52,616 bases of DNA from Anaerolineales bacterium (GCA_020847435.1 JADLBX010000061.1:1-52616), one strand, 5' to 3'. Counted from the stretch's first letter, positions 1-11,448 are shown. Program-made: numbers and translations. Notes: generated by a model from the letters alone, not told the origin.

Positions 1-57
1 CTTGATGATTTCCAGATTGGGCAGGTTGAGCAGTTTGCTGAGTTGTAGTTCTGGCAT
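1..57 (-). CDS. 5' end of an unidentified minus-strand gene, cut by the window edge
   Basis: Reading leftwards from an ATG at 57 gives the open frame MPELQLSKLLNLPNLEIIK, which runs off the window. A GGAG sits about seven bases upstream of this ATG; another in-frame ATG lies at 63 but is too close to that GGAG. Nineteen residues are too few for a family call. The leucine-rich start faintly recalls the N-terminus of some transposases, but this is only a suspicion. Confidence 0.4.
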   Translation of the reverse strand, partial: MPELQLSKLLNLPNLEIIK

Positions 58-117
58 CGCCATACTCCAGTTTTTGCCAGATTCTACTCTCTACCTGCCG
101 TCTACCCCACCAAATCC

Positions 118-172
118 CAGAGAGCCACCTTTATTATTGCTTAGCGACCTTTGCGTTCTTCGCGGTTAACAG
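118..172. repeat. Dispersed 'cgccaag/ttcgcgg' palindromic repeat, partial copy
   Basis: The stretch with gcgacctttgcgttcttcgc resembles longer imperfect palindromes at 14889-14966 and 20906-20975. It lies between the left-edge gene and the GNAT gene and has no coding potential of its own. Confidence 0.5.
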
Positions 173-193
173 CCCGCCCTGCGCGATGTGACA

Positions 194-771
194 TTACCTC
201 CCCATCATCTCTTCCAGCCGCTTCTTCACCTCTCCCCACTCTGAATCCAAAATGGAATAGAACACCGAATCGCGGATAATACCGTCAGGCAGGATCATGT
301 GGTTACGCAGAACGCCTTCCCGCACCGCGCCGATACGTTCGATGGCGCGCTGCGAGCGTTCGTTACGCAGATCAGTTTTCAATTGCAATCGGATCGCGCC
401 CAACGTCTCGAAGGCGTGCTTGAACAATAAATATTTGCACTCGGTGTTGACCGCCGTGCGCTGAAAATCCAACCCGTACCACGTGCCGCCGACTTCGAGT
501 CCGCGGTCGTTGGGCATGATGTTGAGGTAGCGCGTCGCGCCCGCCACACGTCCCGAATCGAGGTGGATCGCGACGAACGGCAGGTCGGTCCCTTTTTCGG
601 CGCGCTTCAAAATGTCCGTCACCCAGCCGCGCATATCGTCCACGGTTTCCATTTTTCCATACACCATGAACTTCCAAAAATCGTGACCCACGCCGATCTC
701 CGCCAGCGCTTCGACGTGCGCCAGCGTCAGCGGTTCGAGGCGCGCATGGTTGCCTTGCAAAGTTACGGGTT

Positions 772-790
<19 letters not shown>
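194..790 (-). CDS. GNAT-family N-acetyltransferase (RimJ/RimL-like)
   Basis: A 198-residue protein that resembles acetyl-CoA-dependent N-acetyltransferases acting on protein N-termini or small amines. The ATG at 790 is chosen because GGAGGAGAAAG lies directly upstream; the longer frame starting at 916 has a basic non-conserved leader lying inside murE. Residues about 10-175 have the RimJ-like layout: a start like 'LEPLTLAHVEAL', a central 'VGGTWYG' strand, and a C-terminal 'LRNERSQRAIERIGA' helix that corresponds to the acetyl-CoA-proximal motif of the family. It overlaps the end of murE by 19 bp, so the two are probably cotranscribed. The substrate cannot be read from the sequence. Confidence 0.8.
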
Positions 791-2457
<1,667 letters not shown>

Positions 2458-2462
2458 AAAAT

Positions 2463-2501
2463 AAAACAGGTTTTGACGAGTATATCGTCAAAACCTGTTT
2501 T
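2463..2501 (-). terminator. Rho-independent terminator after the V-ATPase operon
   Basis: Perfect inverted repeat: aaaacaggttttgacga (2463-2479), five-base loop, and its complement at 2485-2501. On the minus strand the stem is followed by TTTTATTTT. It lies downstream of subunit D, and its T-run touches the murE ATG, so it may also act within the murE leader. Confidence 0.85.
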
Positions 2502-2505
2502 CGGT

Positions 2506-2592
2506 ATGTCGTTGCGAGGGGCGCCAGCCCCGAAGCAATCTCCTCGAACGAAAAGGTTGCTTCGTCGCCTTTCAGGCTCCTCGCAACGACAT
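2506..2592. repeat. Palindromic dispersed repeat with atgtcgttgcgagg ends
   Basis: The 14-bp ends 2506-2519 and 2579-2592 are perfectly complementary, and a nested pair gaagcaa (2532-2538)/ttgcttc (2557-2563) lies inside. A half copy sharing gctcctcgcaacgacat occurs at 22615-22632, downstream of the MttB-family gene. It has the look of a small non-autonomous repeat. Confidence 0.8.
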
Positions 2593-2594
2593 GA

Positions 2595-3230
2595 TTAAGC
2601 CGCTTGCGCCTGCTTGGTCATCTTGGTCTTCAACCACTTGAGGCGGAAGGTCTCTTCGCGCTCGCGTTCTTCCAGCGAACTGACGATGAACTCGATCTGA
2701 TGTTGGTAGTTCGGGATGAAGATGTGCTGGAGCGCGTTCACGCGCCGCTGCGTTTTCTTCAACTCGTTGGCAAGCCGCCAAACCGCGGCAGTGAGCATCG
2801 AAAGTTGCGGGATGCGCACCAGCACTTCGCGGAAGGCATTGCTGGCTTCATCGAGCGCCGCCGCAGTATCGCCGGGGCTGTACAAAAGTTTGGGCGGTTC
2901 GCCGCGCGCTTCGATCTGCGGGATGGCGACGCCCATGATGCCGCGCAAACGCAGGTGCACGTCCACGGTTTTGTTGACGGCGAGCGCCGCCCACTCCACG
3001 TGGTCCGAACCCATCACGAGGCGCGCCTTCTCCATCGCGTCGTACGCGGTGGCGAGCATTGCCCACACTTCCTTTTGAAGCGAATCCGCTTCCTTCGCCA
3101 CGCGGACGAGTTCGCCGGTGAGGGCTTCGCGCTTGCGGTCGAGGATCTCGTAGCCCTCCTTCGCGAAGCGCAGTTCCTTCTTGAGGCGGATCAGGTTCGT
3201 GCGGGTGGGCGCTATGCTAACTTGTGGCAT
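2595..3230 (-). CDS. atpD: V-type ATP synthase subunit D
   Basis: Central-stalk subunit of the V/A-type ATPase, part of the rotor that turns inside the A3B3 head. The 211-residue protein matches the family in length and begins with the typical '[14 protein letters not shown]' segment. It continues as a long helical hairpin and ends in a basic '[13 protein letters not shown]' tail. Its start overlaps the end of subunit B by 14 bp, indicating translational coupling. It is the last gene of the operon before the hairpin at 2463-2501. Confidence 0.95.
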   Translation of the reverse strand: MPQVSIAPTRTNLIRLKKELRFAKEGYEILDRKREALTGELVRVAKEADSLQKEVWAMLATAYDAMEKARLVMGSDHVEWAALAVNKTVDVHLRLRGIMGVAIPQIEARGEPPKLLYSPGDTAAALDEASNAFREVLVRIPQLSMLTAAVWRLANELKKTQRRVNALQHIFIPNYQHQIEFIVSSLEEREREETFRLKWLKTKMTKQAQAA

Positions 3231-4644
3231 CGTCGCCTTTGTAATATTGTTTGATCTCGTCGAGCGTGACGCGGGTGAGTTCCTTGCTCGGCAGCATGGA
3301 GAGCAACTTCCAGCCGATCTCCAGCGTGCGCTCGATGGTGCGGTTTTCGGTGAACGCCTGATTGACGAACTCGCGCTCGAACGCGCGTCCGAACTTCAGG
3401 TACTTCTGGTCCACCTCGGAGAGTTCTTCCTCGCCGATAACGGACGCCAGCGCGCGGATGTCTTGCGTCTTGGCATACGCCGCGTACAACTGCGCGCCCC
3501 AGCGCGGATGATCGTCGCGCGTGCGTCCCTTGCCGATGCCGTCTTTCATCAAACGCGAAAGGCTCGGCAGCACCGTCACCGGCGGATAGACGCCCGCGTA
3601 GTACAACTCGCGTCCCAACACGATCTGACCTTCGGTGATGTAACCGGTGAGGTCCGGCATGGGGTGCGTCATGTCGTCGTTCGGCATGGTGAGGATCGGG
3701 ATCTGCGTGATGGAACCCTCGCTCGTGCGGATGCGGCCGGTTCTTTCATACAGGGACGCCAGGTCGCTATATAGGTAGCCGGGGTACCCCTTGCGGCTTG
3801 GCACTTCGCCGCGTACGTTCGAGATCTGGCGCAACGCTTCGCCGTAGTTGGTCATATCGGTCAAGACCACCAGCACGTGCTTGCCGAGGTCGTACGCCAG
3901 GTATTCCGCCAGCGTCAGCGCCGCGCGCGGGGTGACGATACGCTCGACCGGGGGATCGTCCGCCAGGTTGAGGAACATTGCCACACGGGTCAACGCGCCG
4001 CTTTCGGTAAACGACTTGCGGAAGTAATCCGCCACGTCGTTCTTCACGCCCATCGCCGCGAACACGATGGCGAACTCTTCGCCCTCGGTCTGCGGCGCGC
4101 CCGCGAGCCGACCCAGCGTTGCCTGGCGCACGATCTGCGCCGCGAGTTGGTCGTGCGGCATACCGGCGCCGGAGAACAACGGGAGTTTCTGTCCGCGCAG
4201 GAGGGTGTTCACGCCGTCAATCGTCGAAATGCCGGTCTGGATGTAATCGCGCGGATAAATACGCGCGGTGGGGTTGATCGGCTGACCGTTGACGTCGCGG
4301 TACACGTCGGTGAGCGGTTCGGGACCGCCGTCAATCGGGTTGCCCAGACCGTCGAAGATGCGTCCGAGCATTTCCTCCGCGACCGGCATGTGCAGGGTAT
4401 CGCCTAAAAAGCGGACGCGGGTGCCGTCAATCGAAAGTCCGGTCGAACCGGCGAACACCTGCACGACCGCAAAGCCCTCGCCCACTTCGAGCACGCGTCC
4501 ACGGCGGTGCTGTCCGCGCGAATCCTGAATATCAACGACTTCGTCGTAACTGACGTTCGCCGCGCCCTCGACGACCATGATCGGTCCTTCGATGCGCCCG
4601 ACGCCGACGACTTCCTGACCGCCTAAAACTGTTGCTTCGCTCAT
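3217..4644 (-). CDS. atpB: V-type ATP synthase subunit B
   Basis: Non-catalytic nucleotide-binding subunit that alternates with subunit A in the hexameric head. The 475 residues have the family layout: an N-terminal beta-barrel ('[18 protein letters not shown]'), '[17 protein letters not shown]', and '[18 protein letters not shown]' in place of a full Walker A, as expected for B subunits. The C-terminal helical domain ends near '[12 protein letters not shown]'. The ATG overlaps the stop of subunit A by one base (TAATG). Confidence 0.97.
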   Translation of the reverse strand: MSEATVLGGQEVVGVGRIEGPIMVVEGAANVSYDEVVDIQDSRGQHRRGRVLEVGEGFAVVQVFAGSTGLSIDGTRVRFLGDTLHMPVAEEMLGRIFDGLGNPIDGGPEPLTDVYRDVNGQPINPTARIYPRDYIQTGISTIDGVNTLLRGQKLPLFSGAGMPHDQLAAQIVRQATLGRLAGAPQTEGEEFAIVFAAMGVKNDVADYFRKSFTESGALTRVAMFLNLADDPPVERIVTPRAALTLAEYLAYDLGKHVLVVLTDMTNYGEALRQISNVRGEVPSRKGYPGYLYSDLASLYERTGRIRTSEGSITQIPILTMPNDDMTHPMPDLTGYITEGQIVLGRELYYAGVYPPVTVLPSLSRLMKDGIGKGRTRDDHPRWGAQLYAAYAKTQDIRALASVIGEEELSEVDQKYLKFGRAFEREFVNQAFTENRTIERTLEIGWKLLSMLPSKELTRVTLDEIKQYYKGDDATS

Positions 4645-6410
4645 TATCTATACTCCGCATCTAATTGACCCATCTGCTCGTCAATCATTTTTTGGATATC
4701 GTCGAGTTTGTTGATCTCTTCGTTCGTCACCGACGATTTGGCGCGGATGATGGTGTCCACCACCGGCAGGTCGTGGATCAGGTTGATCGGCGCGCCGCGT
4801 TTGACGATCGCCATGCCGCGCTCGTGGAAGTACAACACCAGTTCGAGCAGGCGGATCTGTTTCTCCACCGAGGAGTAGGCGTCCACCGCGTCGGTCGCGT
4901 TCTGTTGCAAGATGCCTTCGCGGATCAGGCGGGCTGTCTCCAACACCATGCGTTCGGCGTAGGGCAACGCGTCGGGACCCACGAGTTTGACGATCTGCGA
5001 CAGGCGCGCTTCTTCGCTCAACAGCTCCATGGCTTTGGTGCGCATTCCCAGCCAATCCTTGCCGACCTTTTCGCGCCACCAATTCGCCACGTCTTCGATG
5101 TACTCGCTGTACGAGTCCAGCCAATTGATGGCAGGGAAGTGACGCGCCGACGCCAGCGATTTATCGAGCGCCCAGAAACAACGGATGAAGCGCTTGGTGT
5201 GCTGGGTGACCGGCTCGGAGAAGTCGCCGCCCGGAGGCGAGACCGCGCCGACGATGCTGACCGATCCTTGCGTGCCGTTCAAATTGTCCACGTAACCGGC
5301 GCGCTCGTAAAACTCCGCGAGACGCCCGGCGAGGTACGCGGGATAACCTTCCTCCGCCGGCATTTCTTCGAGACGCCCGGAAACTTCACGCAACGCTTCC
5401 GCCCAACGGGAGGTTGAATCGGCCATGAGCGCGACGTGGTAGCCCATGTCGCGGTAATACTCTGCGATGGTGATGCCCGTGTAAATGCTCGCCTCACGCG
5501 CCGCCACCGGCATGTTCGAGGTGTTGGCGATCAGGACGGTGCGCTCCATCAACGGGCGGCCGGAGCGCGGGTCCACCAGATGCGGGAATTCCTGCAACAC
5601 TTCGGTCATCTCGTTGCCGCGTTCGCCGCAGCCGATATAGACGATGACCTCCGCGTCCGCCCATTTGGCGATGCTGTGCTGGGTCACGGTTTTGCCCGAA
5701 CCGAACGGACCGGGGATGCCCGCCGCGCCGCCCTTCGCCACCGGGAAGAAGGTGTCGAGGATGCGTTGACCGGTGATGAGCGGGATGTTCGCGCCGCGTC
5801 GTTGAACGAACGGACGCGCCCGGCGCACGGGCCAGCGCTGTAACATCGTGACGTTCTTTTCCTCCTTGCCCATCTTCAACTTGGCGATCGTGTCGTTGAC
5901 GGTGTATTCGCCCGCCGCGGCAACCCACGTGAGCGTGCCGGCGTCGTCGGGGTGAACCATGACGCGATGTTCGAAGGTGTCGGTTTCCATCGCCACGCCG
6001 AGAACATCGCCGCCTTTCACTTCGTCGCCGACTTTCGCTTTCGGCGTGTACTTCCACTTTTTCTCGCGGCTGATCGAATCGAAACGCGCGCCGCGTGTGA
6101 TGAACGAACCCACCGCCTGTTCGATCAACGGCAGAGGGCGTTGGACGCCGTCGTAAATGGATTGGATCAAGCCGGGTCCGAGTTCGACCGAGAGCGGCAA
6201 GCCGGTGCCGTAGATCGGCGCGCCGGGTTGCATACCAGCCGTCTCTTCGTAGACCTGCACGGTCATCTGGTCGCCTTTGAGGCCGATGACCTCGCCCACG
6301 AGACGGTCCTGCCCCACCTCGACGAGTTCCAACATGCCGACGTGGCGGGAGCCGCGTGCACGGACAACGGGTCCGCTGATCCAGGTGATTATTCCTACTT
6401 CATTTGCCAT
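4644..6410 (-). CDS. atpA: V-type ATP synthase subunit A (catalytic)
   Basis: Catalytic subunit of the V/A-type ATPase. The 588-residue length is typical. An N-terminal barrel is followed by the A-specific non-homologous insert (about residues 115-190, '[21 protein letters not shown]'). The Walker A sequence GPFGSGKT (233-240), GERGNEM and the '[15 protein letters not shown]' segment follow. Subunit E ends one base before this start and subunit B begins at its stop codon, so all three are tightly coupled. Direction of catalysis (synthesis or hydrolysis) cannot be told from sequence. Confidence 0.97.
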   Translation of the reverse strand: MANEVGIITWISGPVVRARGSRHVGMLELVEVGQDRLVGEVIGLKGDQMTVQVYEETAGMQPGAPIYGTGLPLSVELGPGLIQSIYDGVQRPLPLIEQAVGSFITRGARFDSISREKKWKYTPKAKVGDEVKGGDVLGVAMETDTFEHRVMVHPDDAGTLTWVAAAGEYTVNDTIAKLKMGKEEKNVTMLQRWPVRRARPFVQRRGANIPLITGQRILDTFFPVAKGGAAGIPGPFGSGKTVTQHSIAKWADAEVIVYIGCGERGNEMTEVLQEFPHLVDPRSGRPLMERTVLIANTSNMPVAAREASIYTGITIAEYYRDMGYHVALMADSTSRWAEALREVSGRLEEMPAEEGYPAYLAGRLAEFYERAGYVDNLNGTQGSVSIVGAVSPPGGDFSEPVTQHTKRFIRCFWALDKSLASARHFPAINWLDSYSEYIEDVANWWREKVGKDWLGMRTKAMELLSEEARLSQIVKLVGPDALPYAERMVLETARLIREGILQQNATDAVDAYSSVEKQIRLLELVLYFHERGMAIVKRGAPINLIHDLPVVDTIIRAKSSVTNEEINKLDDIQKMIDEQMGQLDAEYR

Positions 6411-6411
6411 G

Positions 6412-7026
6412 CTATTCTCCCATCAACACTTTGTAGACCGAAGCGCGCAGGACGCTTTGCAGGCGGTTTAGGCGGGTTTCCAACGTGTTGTCGTAGTGGA
6501 TCTTTCCGCCGGACGCGTCCACAACCACGCCAGCGCCTTCATCCAGTCCGCCGCTGATCGTAAATTCGCCTTTAAGTTCCTTGGCGATCTGGTCGAGCGC
6601 GCCCTTCTTGAGCGCCTTTTGCGTCGCTTCGTCGGCTCGGATTTCGGCTTTGTTCACGCGTAACTGCGTCAACGCCTCACGGAGCAATAAGGACGCGATG
6701 GCGTCGTAGTCGGGGCGCGCGTTGACGTCGCCCAGGCGTTTCTTGACTTCCACAAACACGTTATCGAGGACTTTTTCGCGATGTTCCAATTCGGAGGAGC
6801 GCGCTTTCAATTGCGCGGTAGCGGTCGCCTGACTGCGTAGACGTTCCGCGTCTTCGCGCGCCCGTTCGAGCGTGACCTTCCGTTCGGACTCCGCCTGTTC
6901 CTGCACGCGCTTGCGGATGGCTTCCGCCTGCTGTTTGGCTTCCACCTGCATTTGCTCCGCTTCTTCGCGGGCTTCGATCAGGATCGCCCTTTCGAGTTCG
7001 GCAATATTTTCTATTTCAGAATTCAT
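6412..7026 (-). CDS. atpE: V-type ATP synthase subunit E (peripheral stalk)
   Basis: A 204-residue protein whose first 110 residues form a highly charged coiled coil (Glu/Ala/Gln/Arg rich), followed by a globular domain ending 'LETRLNRLQSVLRASVYKVLMGE'. This matches the V/A-ATPase E subunit, which pairs with the H/G subunit to form the peripheral stalk. It lies between subunits F and A. Confidence 0.9.
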   Translation of the reverse strand: MNSEIENIAELERAILIEAREEAEQMQVEAKQQAEAIRKRVQEQAESERKVTLERAREDAERLRSQATATAQLKARSSELEHREKVLDNVFVEVKKRLGDVNARPDYDAIASLLLREALTQLRVNKAEIRADEATQKALKKGALDQIAKELKGEFTISGGLDEGAGVVVDASGGKIHYDNTLETRLNRLQSVLRASVYKVLMGE

Positions 7027-7065
7027 AGATACACTTCCAATTCATTTTCCTGAGTCAGGAAAGGG

Positions 7066-7371
7066 TTATAACTTGATACCGATCGCCCGCAGGACGATAT
7101 CGCCAAGCGAAGCCTGCCCCTCTGGGACGCCGCCGCGCGAGGGAATCTCGACCACCAGCGGGATGGCGCTCCGCAATTTGAGGTGTTCCATGCGCGTGGG
7201 GATCATCTCCGCCACATCCTGCGTGACGAGCACAATGCCCACATCTTTCGCGCGTTGGACATCGTCGAGCGCCGCGTTCACTTCGTCGGCCGTGGAGGCA
7301 ACCCTGCCTCCCACGCCCGCGAGCGAGAACCCAAGCACCGCGTCCGGATGACCGATGACCAGTACCTTCAT
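7066..7371 (-). CDS. atpF: V-type ATP synthase subunit F
   Basis: A 101-residue protein of the V-ATPase F family, a small central-stalk subunit that binds subunit D. It begins with 'MKVLVIGHPDAVLGFSLAG', the usual Rossmann-like start, and contains 'DVGIVLVTQDVAEMI' and a C-terminal 'IPSRGG' segment typical of the family. Subunit K ends 18 bp upstream and subunit E starts 39 bp downstream. Confidence 0.93.
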   Translation of the reverse strand: MKVLVIGHPDAVLGFSLAGVGGRVASTADEVNAALDDVQRAKDVGIVLVTQDVAEMIPTRMEHLKLRSAIPLVVEIPSRGGVPEGQASLGDIVLRAIGIKL

Positions 7372-7389
7372 GAACGCTCCGCGCCTTGC

Positions 7390-7821
7390 TTACGGCAGAA
7401 CGAGGAAGGAAATGATCAAGCCGTAGATCGCGATACCTTCGGAGAGACCCACGAAGATCAGCGCGCGACCGAACGACTCGGGCTTTTCAGCAGTGGCGCC
7501 GACCGCAGCCGCGCCGGAGCCGCCGACCGCGATACCCGCGCCGATGCACGCCAACCCAGTGGAAAGAGCCGCCGCGAGGGTCGCGTATTGGTCCACTGCG
7601 CCTTCCTGCGCCGCGCCAGCCGCGAAAGCCGACGAGGGGGAAGCCAGCCAAACCAGCGCGAGACCGCCCGCCATCATGCCGACGAGCAAGTTGAACCAGT
7701 TGAAGCCGCTCACCATGCGAGAAACCGCCAACGAGGGGCTGGTCTTACCGTTTTGAAACACATAGATCACCGCGGGAATGACGGGGATCAGACCGACCAA
7801 GACAGCAAAGACTAAGAACAT
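7390..7821 (-). CDS. atpK: V-type ATP synthase subunit K (membrane rotor ring)
   Basis: A 143-residue proteolipid with four predicted membrane helices (about 1-22, 42-65, 79-103 and 117-142). Only the last carries the ion-binding acid (GLSEGIAIYG). The first pair has no equivalent carboxylate, so each four-helix unit would carry one site. The position often occupied by Gln in sodium-binding rings reads Ser here ('AVGGSGAAAVG'), which leans towards proton coupling, but this is inference. The gene lies between subunits I and F. Confidence 0.9.
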   Translation of the reverse strand: MFLVFAVLVGLIPVIPAVIYVFQNGKTSPSLAVSRMVSGFNWFNLLVGMMAGGLALVWLASPSSAFAAGAAQEGAVDQYATLAAALSTGLACIGAGIAVGGSGAAAVGATAEKPESFGRALIFVGLSEGIAIYGLIISFLVLP

Positions 7822-7908
7822 TGTTTATCTCCTTATGATGTAGAAAATTTTTATCGGACGTTGAAGTTCGAATTACTTTTGTGGAGCGCGAATGGTCAAT
7901 CGCAGGGC

Positions 7909-9903
7909 TTACGCCTCCTCTTGTGAGGAGTTCAGCCGCAACGGCTCGAAGCGCATGCCTCCGCCGTGGAAGAACTTGCCCAGAATTTCGTAGTAGTGCA
8001 AACGCATGGTCTGGATGTAGACGATCAGACCTTCGAAGCCGATGATGAAGATGTTGCCAATCAGCAGGGTCAGCCAGAAACCGATGGTCGGCTCTTCGCC
8101 AGCCAGCGAGAAGAACGCCAGGCTCAAACCGCCGTGTGCCACCGCAAACGCGCCCACACGGACGAAGGACAACGTATTGCTCAACATGCTGATCACAGAC
8201 TCGAACAAATCCATGAAAGATGTAACAAAGTACATCGCAATGCCGCCTTCGATCAACGGGCGATGCCCTTCGGCGATATTGCGGAACAAACTGTTGAACA
8301 TCACGCCAAAAGCAAAGATGGGCGTCAGGATGTTGAACGGCAGAGGGATACGGCTGATAGCGGCGGCAATTTTCGGGGCGATGGGAGTCGTTCCGAGAAG
8401 CCCGTTAAGAATGGTCAGGAAGCAGATGTAAAAGCAAATCGCGATGATACCCGTATGACCGAACCAGAAATGCGCCCAATCGCGCGCGCGCGCCATGTTG
8501 AATAAACTGAGCAGGTAGCTGAAGAGCAGGATCACGATCCCGGCGTCAATGGCAAAACCCAGGATGGTAAGGATGTTCTCCAGCGGGCTGAGCCACAACG
8601 GCTCGAAGTGAAAGTGCAGATATTCTTCGATCAAATGACCTTCAAAACCGAAGATGCTTCCATAGAGCGCGCCGAAGATCGAGGCGAAGAAACCACAATA
8701 CACAAGCAATAAGCCGAGGCTGGACAAGCCTTTCATGAAGATCTTCTTGTGCGAGAGATACCCGACCAGCATCATCACCAAGCCCTGACCCAGATCGCCG
8801 AACATCGCGCCATACAAGACCGGGAAGGTCAGCGCGACCAAGATCGTCGGGTCAAGTTCGCCATACGAAGGACGACCATACGTGATGACCAAATTCTGGA
8901 TCGGCTTGAGCCACTTATTGTTCAACAAGGCGACCGGTACATGTTCGTGATGCCCGGTGCGCTCTGCCGACACGGCTTCGATCAAAATTTCTTTCGAGGC
9001 TTGCTTGAGTCGCTCGCTGAGCAATTTCATATCAGCAGAAGGCACCCAACCGACCACCACGTAGGTATGGCGCAGTTGACCGAAACGCGCGATCGCGTCT
9101 GCCATCAAACGGCTGACGTGCGCGTCCCACCAGAGTTTTTGCAGTTCAGCTTTATGCGCGCCGCCAAACTTGCTCAATTGGGATTCGAGTTCGAAACCTT
9201 TCTGTTTCGATTCTTCGATCGCTTTGCGGGTCTTTTCGACCGCCTGCTGGGGCGTGCCGCTGAATTCTTCCGGCAGGGTCAACGGATTCAAGAAGGCGCT
9301 TTTCGCGGCGCGCTCCAATTCATCCGAATTGTTCTTGGAACCGAGCAACCAGACCACGGCATCCTTTGCATCGCGCTTCAATTCAAACAACACATGCGGC
9401 ACGCGGATGCTGTCAAGCCGCTCGATCACTTTCGTGTCCGCTTTCATCACGCCGAGAATGGAGTGCAGATGGTCCGATTTGCGGAGCCCGCCGACTTCAA
9501 AATTTAGATGGGCGATCGGCTCAAGCTGTTTCAACTGCGCTTCCAGCGCTTCCAGCCGCTTCTTCTCCGCGCCGTATTTGTCGCTCGCGCCTTTGACCTC
9601 GCTCTCGATCCGTTCCAACGTTGGGCGGACGGTATCGAGTTCCACGATCGTATCGAACTCGGTGGAGCCTTTCTGCTCCTCTGCGATGCCGAGCGTCTGC
9701 ATAATGGCTTGGATGCGGCGCTCAAACGTGGAGTAATTCGCCGCCTTCTCCTGCCACGTACTCGGACCCAGGCTTTCCAAACCGAGGAACGCGCTATCCA
9801 CCTGATGGAACACTCCCCTGCCGCTCAAAACCTTCGTCACCGCGACCAGGTCTTTGGACGGTATGATCAACTCAACTTCGGTCATTTCTCTTGGAAAAAA
9901 CAT
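7909..9903 (-). CDS. atpI: V-type ATP synthase subunit I (membrane stator, 'a'-like)
   Basis: A 664-residue protein. The N-terminal half (about 1-320) is soluble and partly coiled coil; the C-terminal half has about seven or eight membrane helices. It contains 'PTILVALTFPVLYGAMFGD' and 'LSNTLSFVRVGAFAVAHGG', with the conserved arginine that faces the rotor carboxylate in this family. It forms the ion half-channels and anchors the peripheral stalks. Confidence 0.96.
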   Translation of the reverse strand: MFFPREMTEVELIIPSKDLVAVTKVLSGRGVFHQVDSAFLGLESLGPSTWQEKAANYSTFERRIQAIMQTLGIAEEQKGSTEFDTIVELDTVRPTLERIESEVKGASDKYGAEKKRLEALEAQLKQLEPIAHLNFEVGGLRKSDHLHSILGVMKADTKVIERLDSIRVPHVLFELKRDAKDAVVWLLGSKNNSDELERAAKSAFLNPLTLPEEFSGTPQQAVEKTRKAIEESKQKGFELESQLSKFGGAHKAELQKLWWDAHVSRLMADAIARFGQLRHTYVVVGWVPSADMKLLSERLKQASKEILIEAVSAERTGHHEHVPVALLNNKWLKPIQNLVITYGRPSYGELDPTILVALTFPVLYGAMFGDLGQGLVMMLVGYLSHKKIFMKGLSSLGLLLVYCGFFASIFGALYGSIFGFEGHLIEEYLHFHFEPLWLSPLENILTILGFAIDAGIVILLFSYLLSLFNMARARDWAHFWFGHTGIIAICFYICFLTILNGLLGTTPIAPKIAAAISRIPLPFNILTPIFAFGVMFNSLFRNIAEGHRPLIEGGIAMYFVTSFMDLFESVISMLSNTLSFVRVGAFAVAHGGLSLAFFSLAGEEPTIGFWLTLLIGNIFIIGFEGLIVYIQTMRLHYYEILGKFFHGGGMRFEPLRLNSSQEEA

Positions 9904-9929
9904 GTCGTCTCCGTGTACAAAATATCGAA

Positions 9930-11015
9930 TTAGTTCAACAGACTCGTCTTCAACAGGACGGAGCGGAAATCGTCGTCCTGTACTTCAGACGATTTCGCCT
10001 CGATCATCACGATCAGGTCTTGAATTTCAAGATCGCTCAAGATCAGGTAGGCGATCGGCAGCCCGATGTGGAACGGGTTGCCGATGAACGCGGCTGTGCA
10101 TTGCTTCATCACCTGACGTTTGAGTTGAACCTCAAGTTTGGGCAAGCCAGCCTGAGGGTGTTCCAGAAGCGCATTCACATCCGAGATCGAGGGGAAATTA
10201 CGCGCGACGATCGCGGCAATATCGCCGCCTGCGGCAATCGCGCGGATATCTTCATCGCGCACGCGGAAACCGAACGGCAACGTGTAGTTGACGATCTCTT
10301 CTTCCGAGAGTTTGTGGTAGACCTTGTAGCGGATCGCCCACATCAAATTATTCATATCCAACAGCGCGCCGACGATCTTGGTCGCGGCTTCGCGGTCCAA
10401 CCCGCTGAGTTTCTTCGCCTCCGCCCACAAACGACGCCAGTAATCGAGATCGAGCGCCACCTCAAGCGGAAAGAGATTCTGCTCGGCGGAAAACCGCTTC
10501 ATCGCGAACGACATTGTCGTTTCGTATGGCGTACCTTTCAACAACTCTACCGCGGCAGGGATATTCCCCGCCTCGACCATGGCTTGCGCGGGCAGAGTGG
10601 AAAAAGAACCGAAAGGGAACAAAACCTCACGGACACGATCCCACGCCCCCACATCGGGATTCCACGAACTCACCGTGAGGATGCTTCGCAAAACGGCTTT
10701 GAGATTGCCCAACTCGAAATAACGATACAACTGCTTGATGAGCGGGCGGGTCTGCTCAGGCGACATCTGCACCACGCTCGAGTATGAATCCGCCAGGCGA
10801 TGACGCAACTGTTGAATGGCGCGGCGCGGCGTCAACTCGGTGTCTTTCAACGAGGCGAGATAAGGTCCGTATGGGGTATTTTTCAGGGAACTGATCAGGG
10901 AAGGGAAATCGGGAGAATCACTTAAACGTGAAATGTCTTGCGGGCTGAGCAGGTCGGAATACCTTGCCCGCACTTTAGCGCCGATCGCTGCGTAACCGGA
11001 AACGCCGCTCGCCAT
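9930..11015 (-). CDS. atpC: V-type ATP synthase subunit C (rotor-to-ring connector)
   Basis: A 361-residue, mostly helical protein matching the V/A-ATPase C (d-like) subunit, a funnel that joins the central stalk to the K ring. Typical segments are 'YAAIGAKVRARYSDLLSPQD' near the N-terminus and 'PFHIGLPIAYLILSDLEIQD' near the C-terminus. It starts two bases after the stop of the H/G subunit gene. The placement of C before I differs from the common I-K/L-E-C-F order. Confidence 0.93.
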   Translation of the reverse strand: MASGVSGYAAIGAKVRARYSDLLSPQDISRLSDSPDFPSLISSLKNTPYGPYLASLKDTELTPRRAIQQLRHRLADSYSSVVQMSPEQTRPLIKQLYRYFELGNLKAVLRSILTVSSWNPDVGAWDRVREVLFPFGSFSTLPAQAMVEAGNIPAAVELLKGTPYETTMSFAMKRFSAEQNLFPLEVALDLDYWRRLWAEAKKLSGLDREAATKIVGALLDMNNLMWAIRYKVYHKLSEEEIVNYTLPFGFRVRDEDIRAIAAGGDIAAIVARNFPSISDVNALLEHPQAGLPKLEVQLKRQVMKQCTAAFIGNPFHIGLPIAYLILSDLEIQDLIVMIEAKSSEVQDDDFRSVLLKTSLLN

Positions 11016-11017
11016 GT

Positions 11018-11329
11018 TTACGCCTTACCGAGCACACGATCCAACACGAAGGCGACCGCTTTATCGAAATTTTTCTTCGACTGCGCTTCGAATTCGCTGT
11101 TCTTGGCGCTGATGGAAGCCAGCACTTCCTTCGACTTGTCCTCCGCCTGCGCCTCGGCAACAATGCGACGAGCCTCCTCTTGAGCCTCCGCGCGGGCGCG
11201 GACTAACAGGGCTTGCGCCTCCTGTTCGGCGCGCACGGGAATCTCTTGCGCGTCGCGCTTGGCTTTTTCCTGCAACTCTGCGGCTTGCTTTTCGATTTCG
11301 AGCACTTGTCGGATATTCTTTTCGTTCAT
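11018..11329 (-). CDS. V-type ATP synthase subunit H/G (peripheral stalk coiled coil)
   Basis: A 103-residue protein, nearly all charged coiled coil (Lys/Glu/Ala/Gln/Arg), as expected for the small stalk partner of subunit E. The ATG at 11329 has GAGGTG seven bases upstream. It is the first gene of the operon, with a good promoter at 11368-11396. The naming (H or G) varies between species. Confidence 0.8.
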   Translation of the reverse strand: MNEKNIRQVLEIEKQAAELQEKAKRDAQEIPVRAEQEAQALLVRARAEAQEEARRIVAEAQAEDKSKEVLASISAKNSEFEAQSKKNFDKAVAFVLDRVLGKA

Positions 11330-11367
11330 CGGGTTTCACCTCGCTAAAATTCTGGCGCTGGCGCGCA

Positions 11368-11396
11368 ATTGTAAAGGATTAAACCTTCGTCATCAA
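11368..11396 (-). promoter_or_regulatory. Sigma-70-type promoter for the V-ATPase operon
   Basis: On the minus strand TTGATG (11391-11396) is separated by exactly 17 bases from TACAAT (11368-11373). This would start transcription about 30 bases before the first ATPase gene. Confidence 0.6.
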
Positions 11397-11430
11397 GGCT
11401 TTACGCGCAATCAGACAAATCTGGTTTTGA

Positions 11431-11448
11431 TTGTGCTAATATGCACAA
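11431..11448. promoter_or_regulatory. Perfect inverted repeat TTGTGC-N6-GCACAA, likely operator
   Basis: Two six-base arms around a six-base AT-only spacer, about 35 bp upstream of the -35 hexamer of the V-ATPase promoter. The symmetry and position fit a dimeric transcription factor site. The arms differ from the CRP consensus, so the factor is unknown. Confidence 0.5.

Noticed and set aside
1..57. Firm call of a transposase at the left edge
   Set aside because: Only 19 residues are available; the resemblance is too weak for a family assignment.
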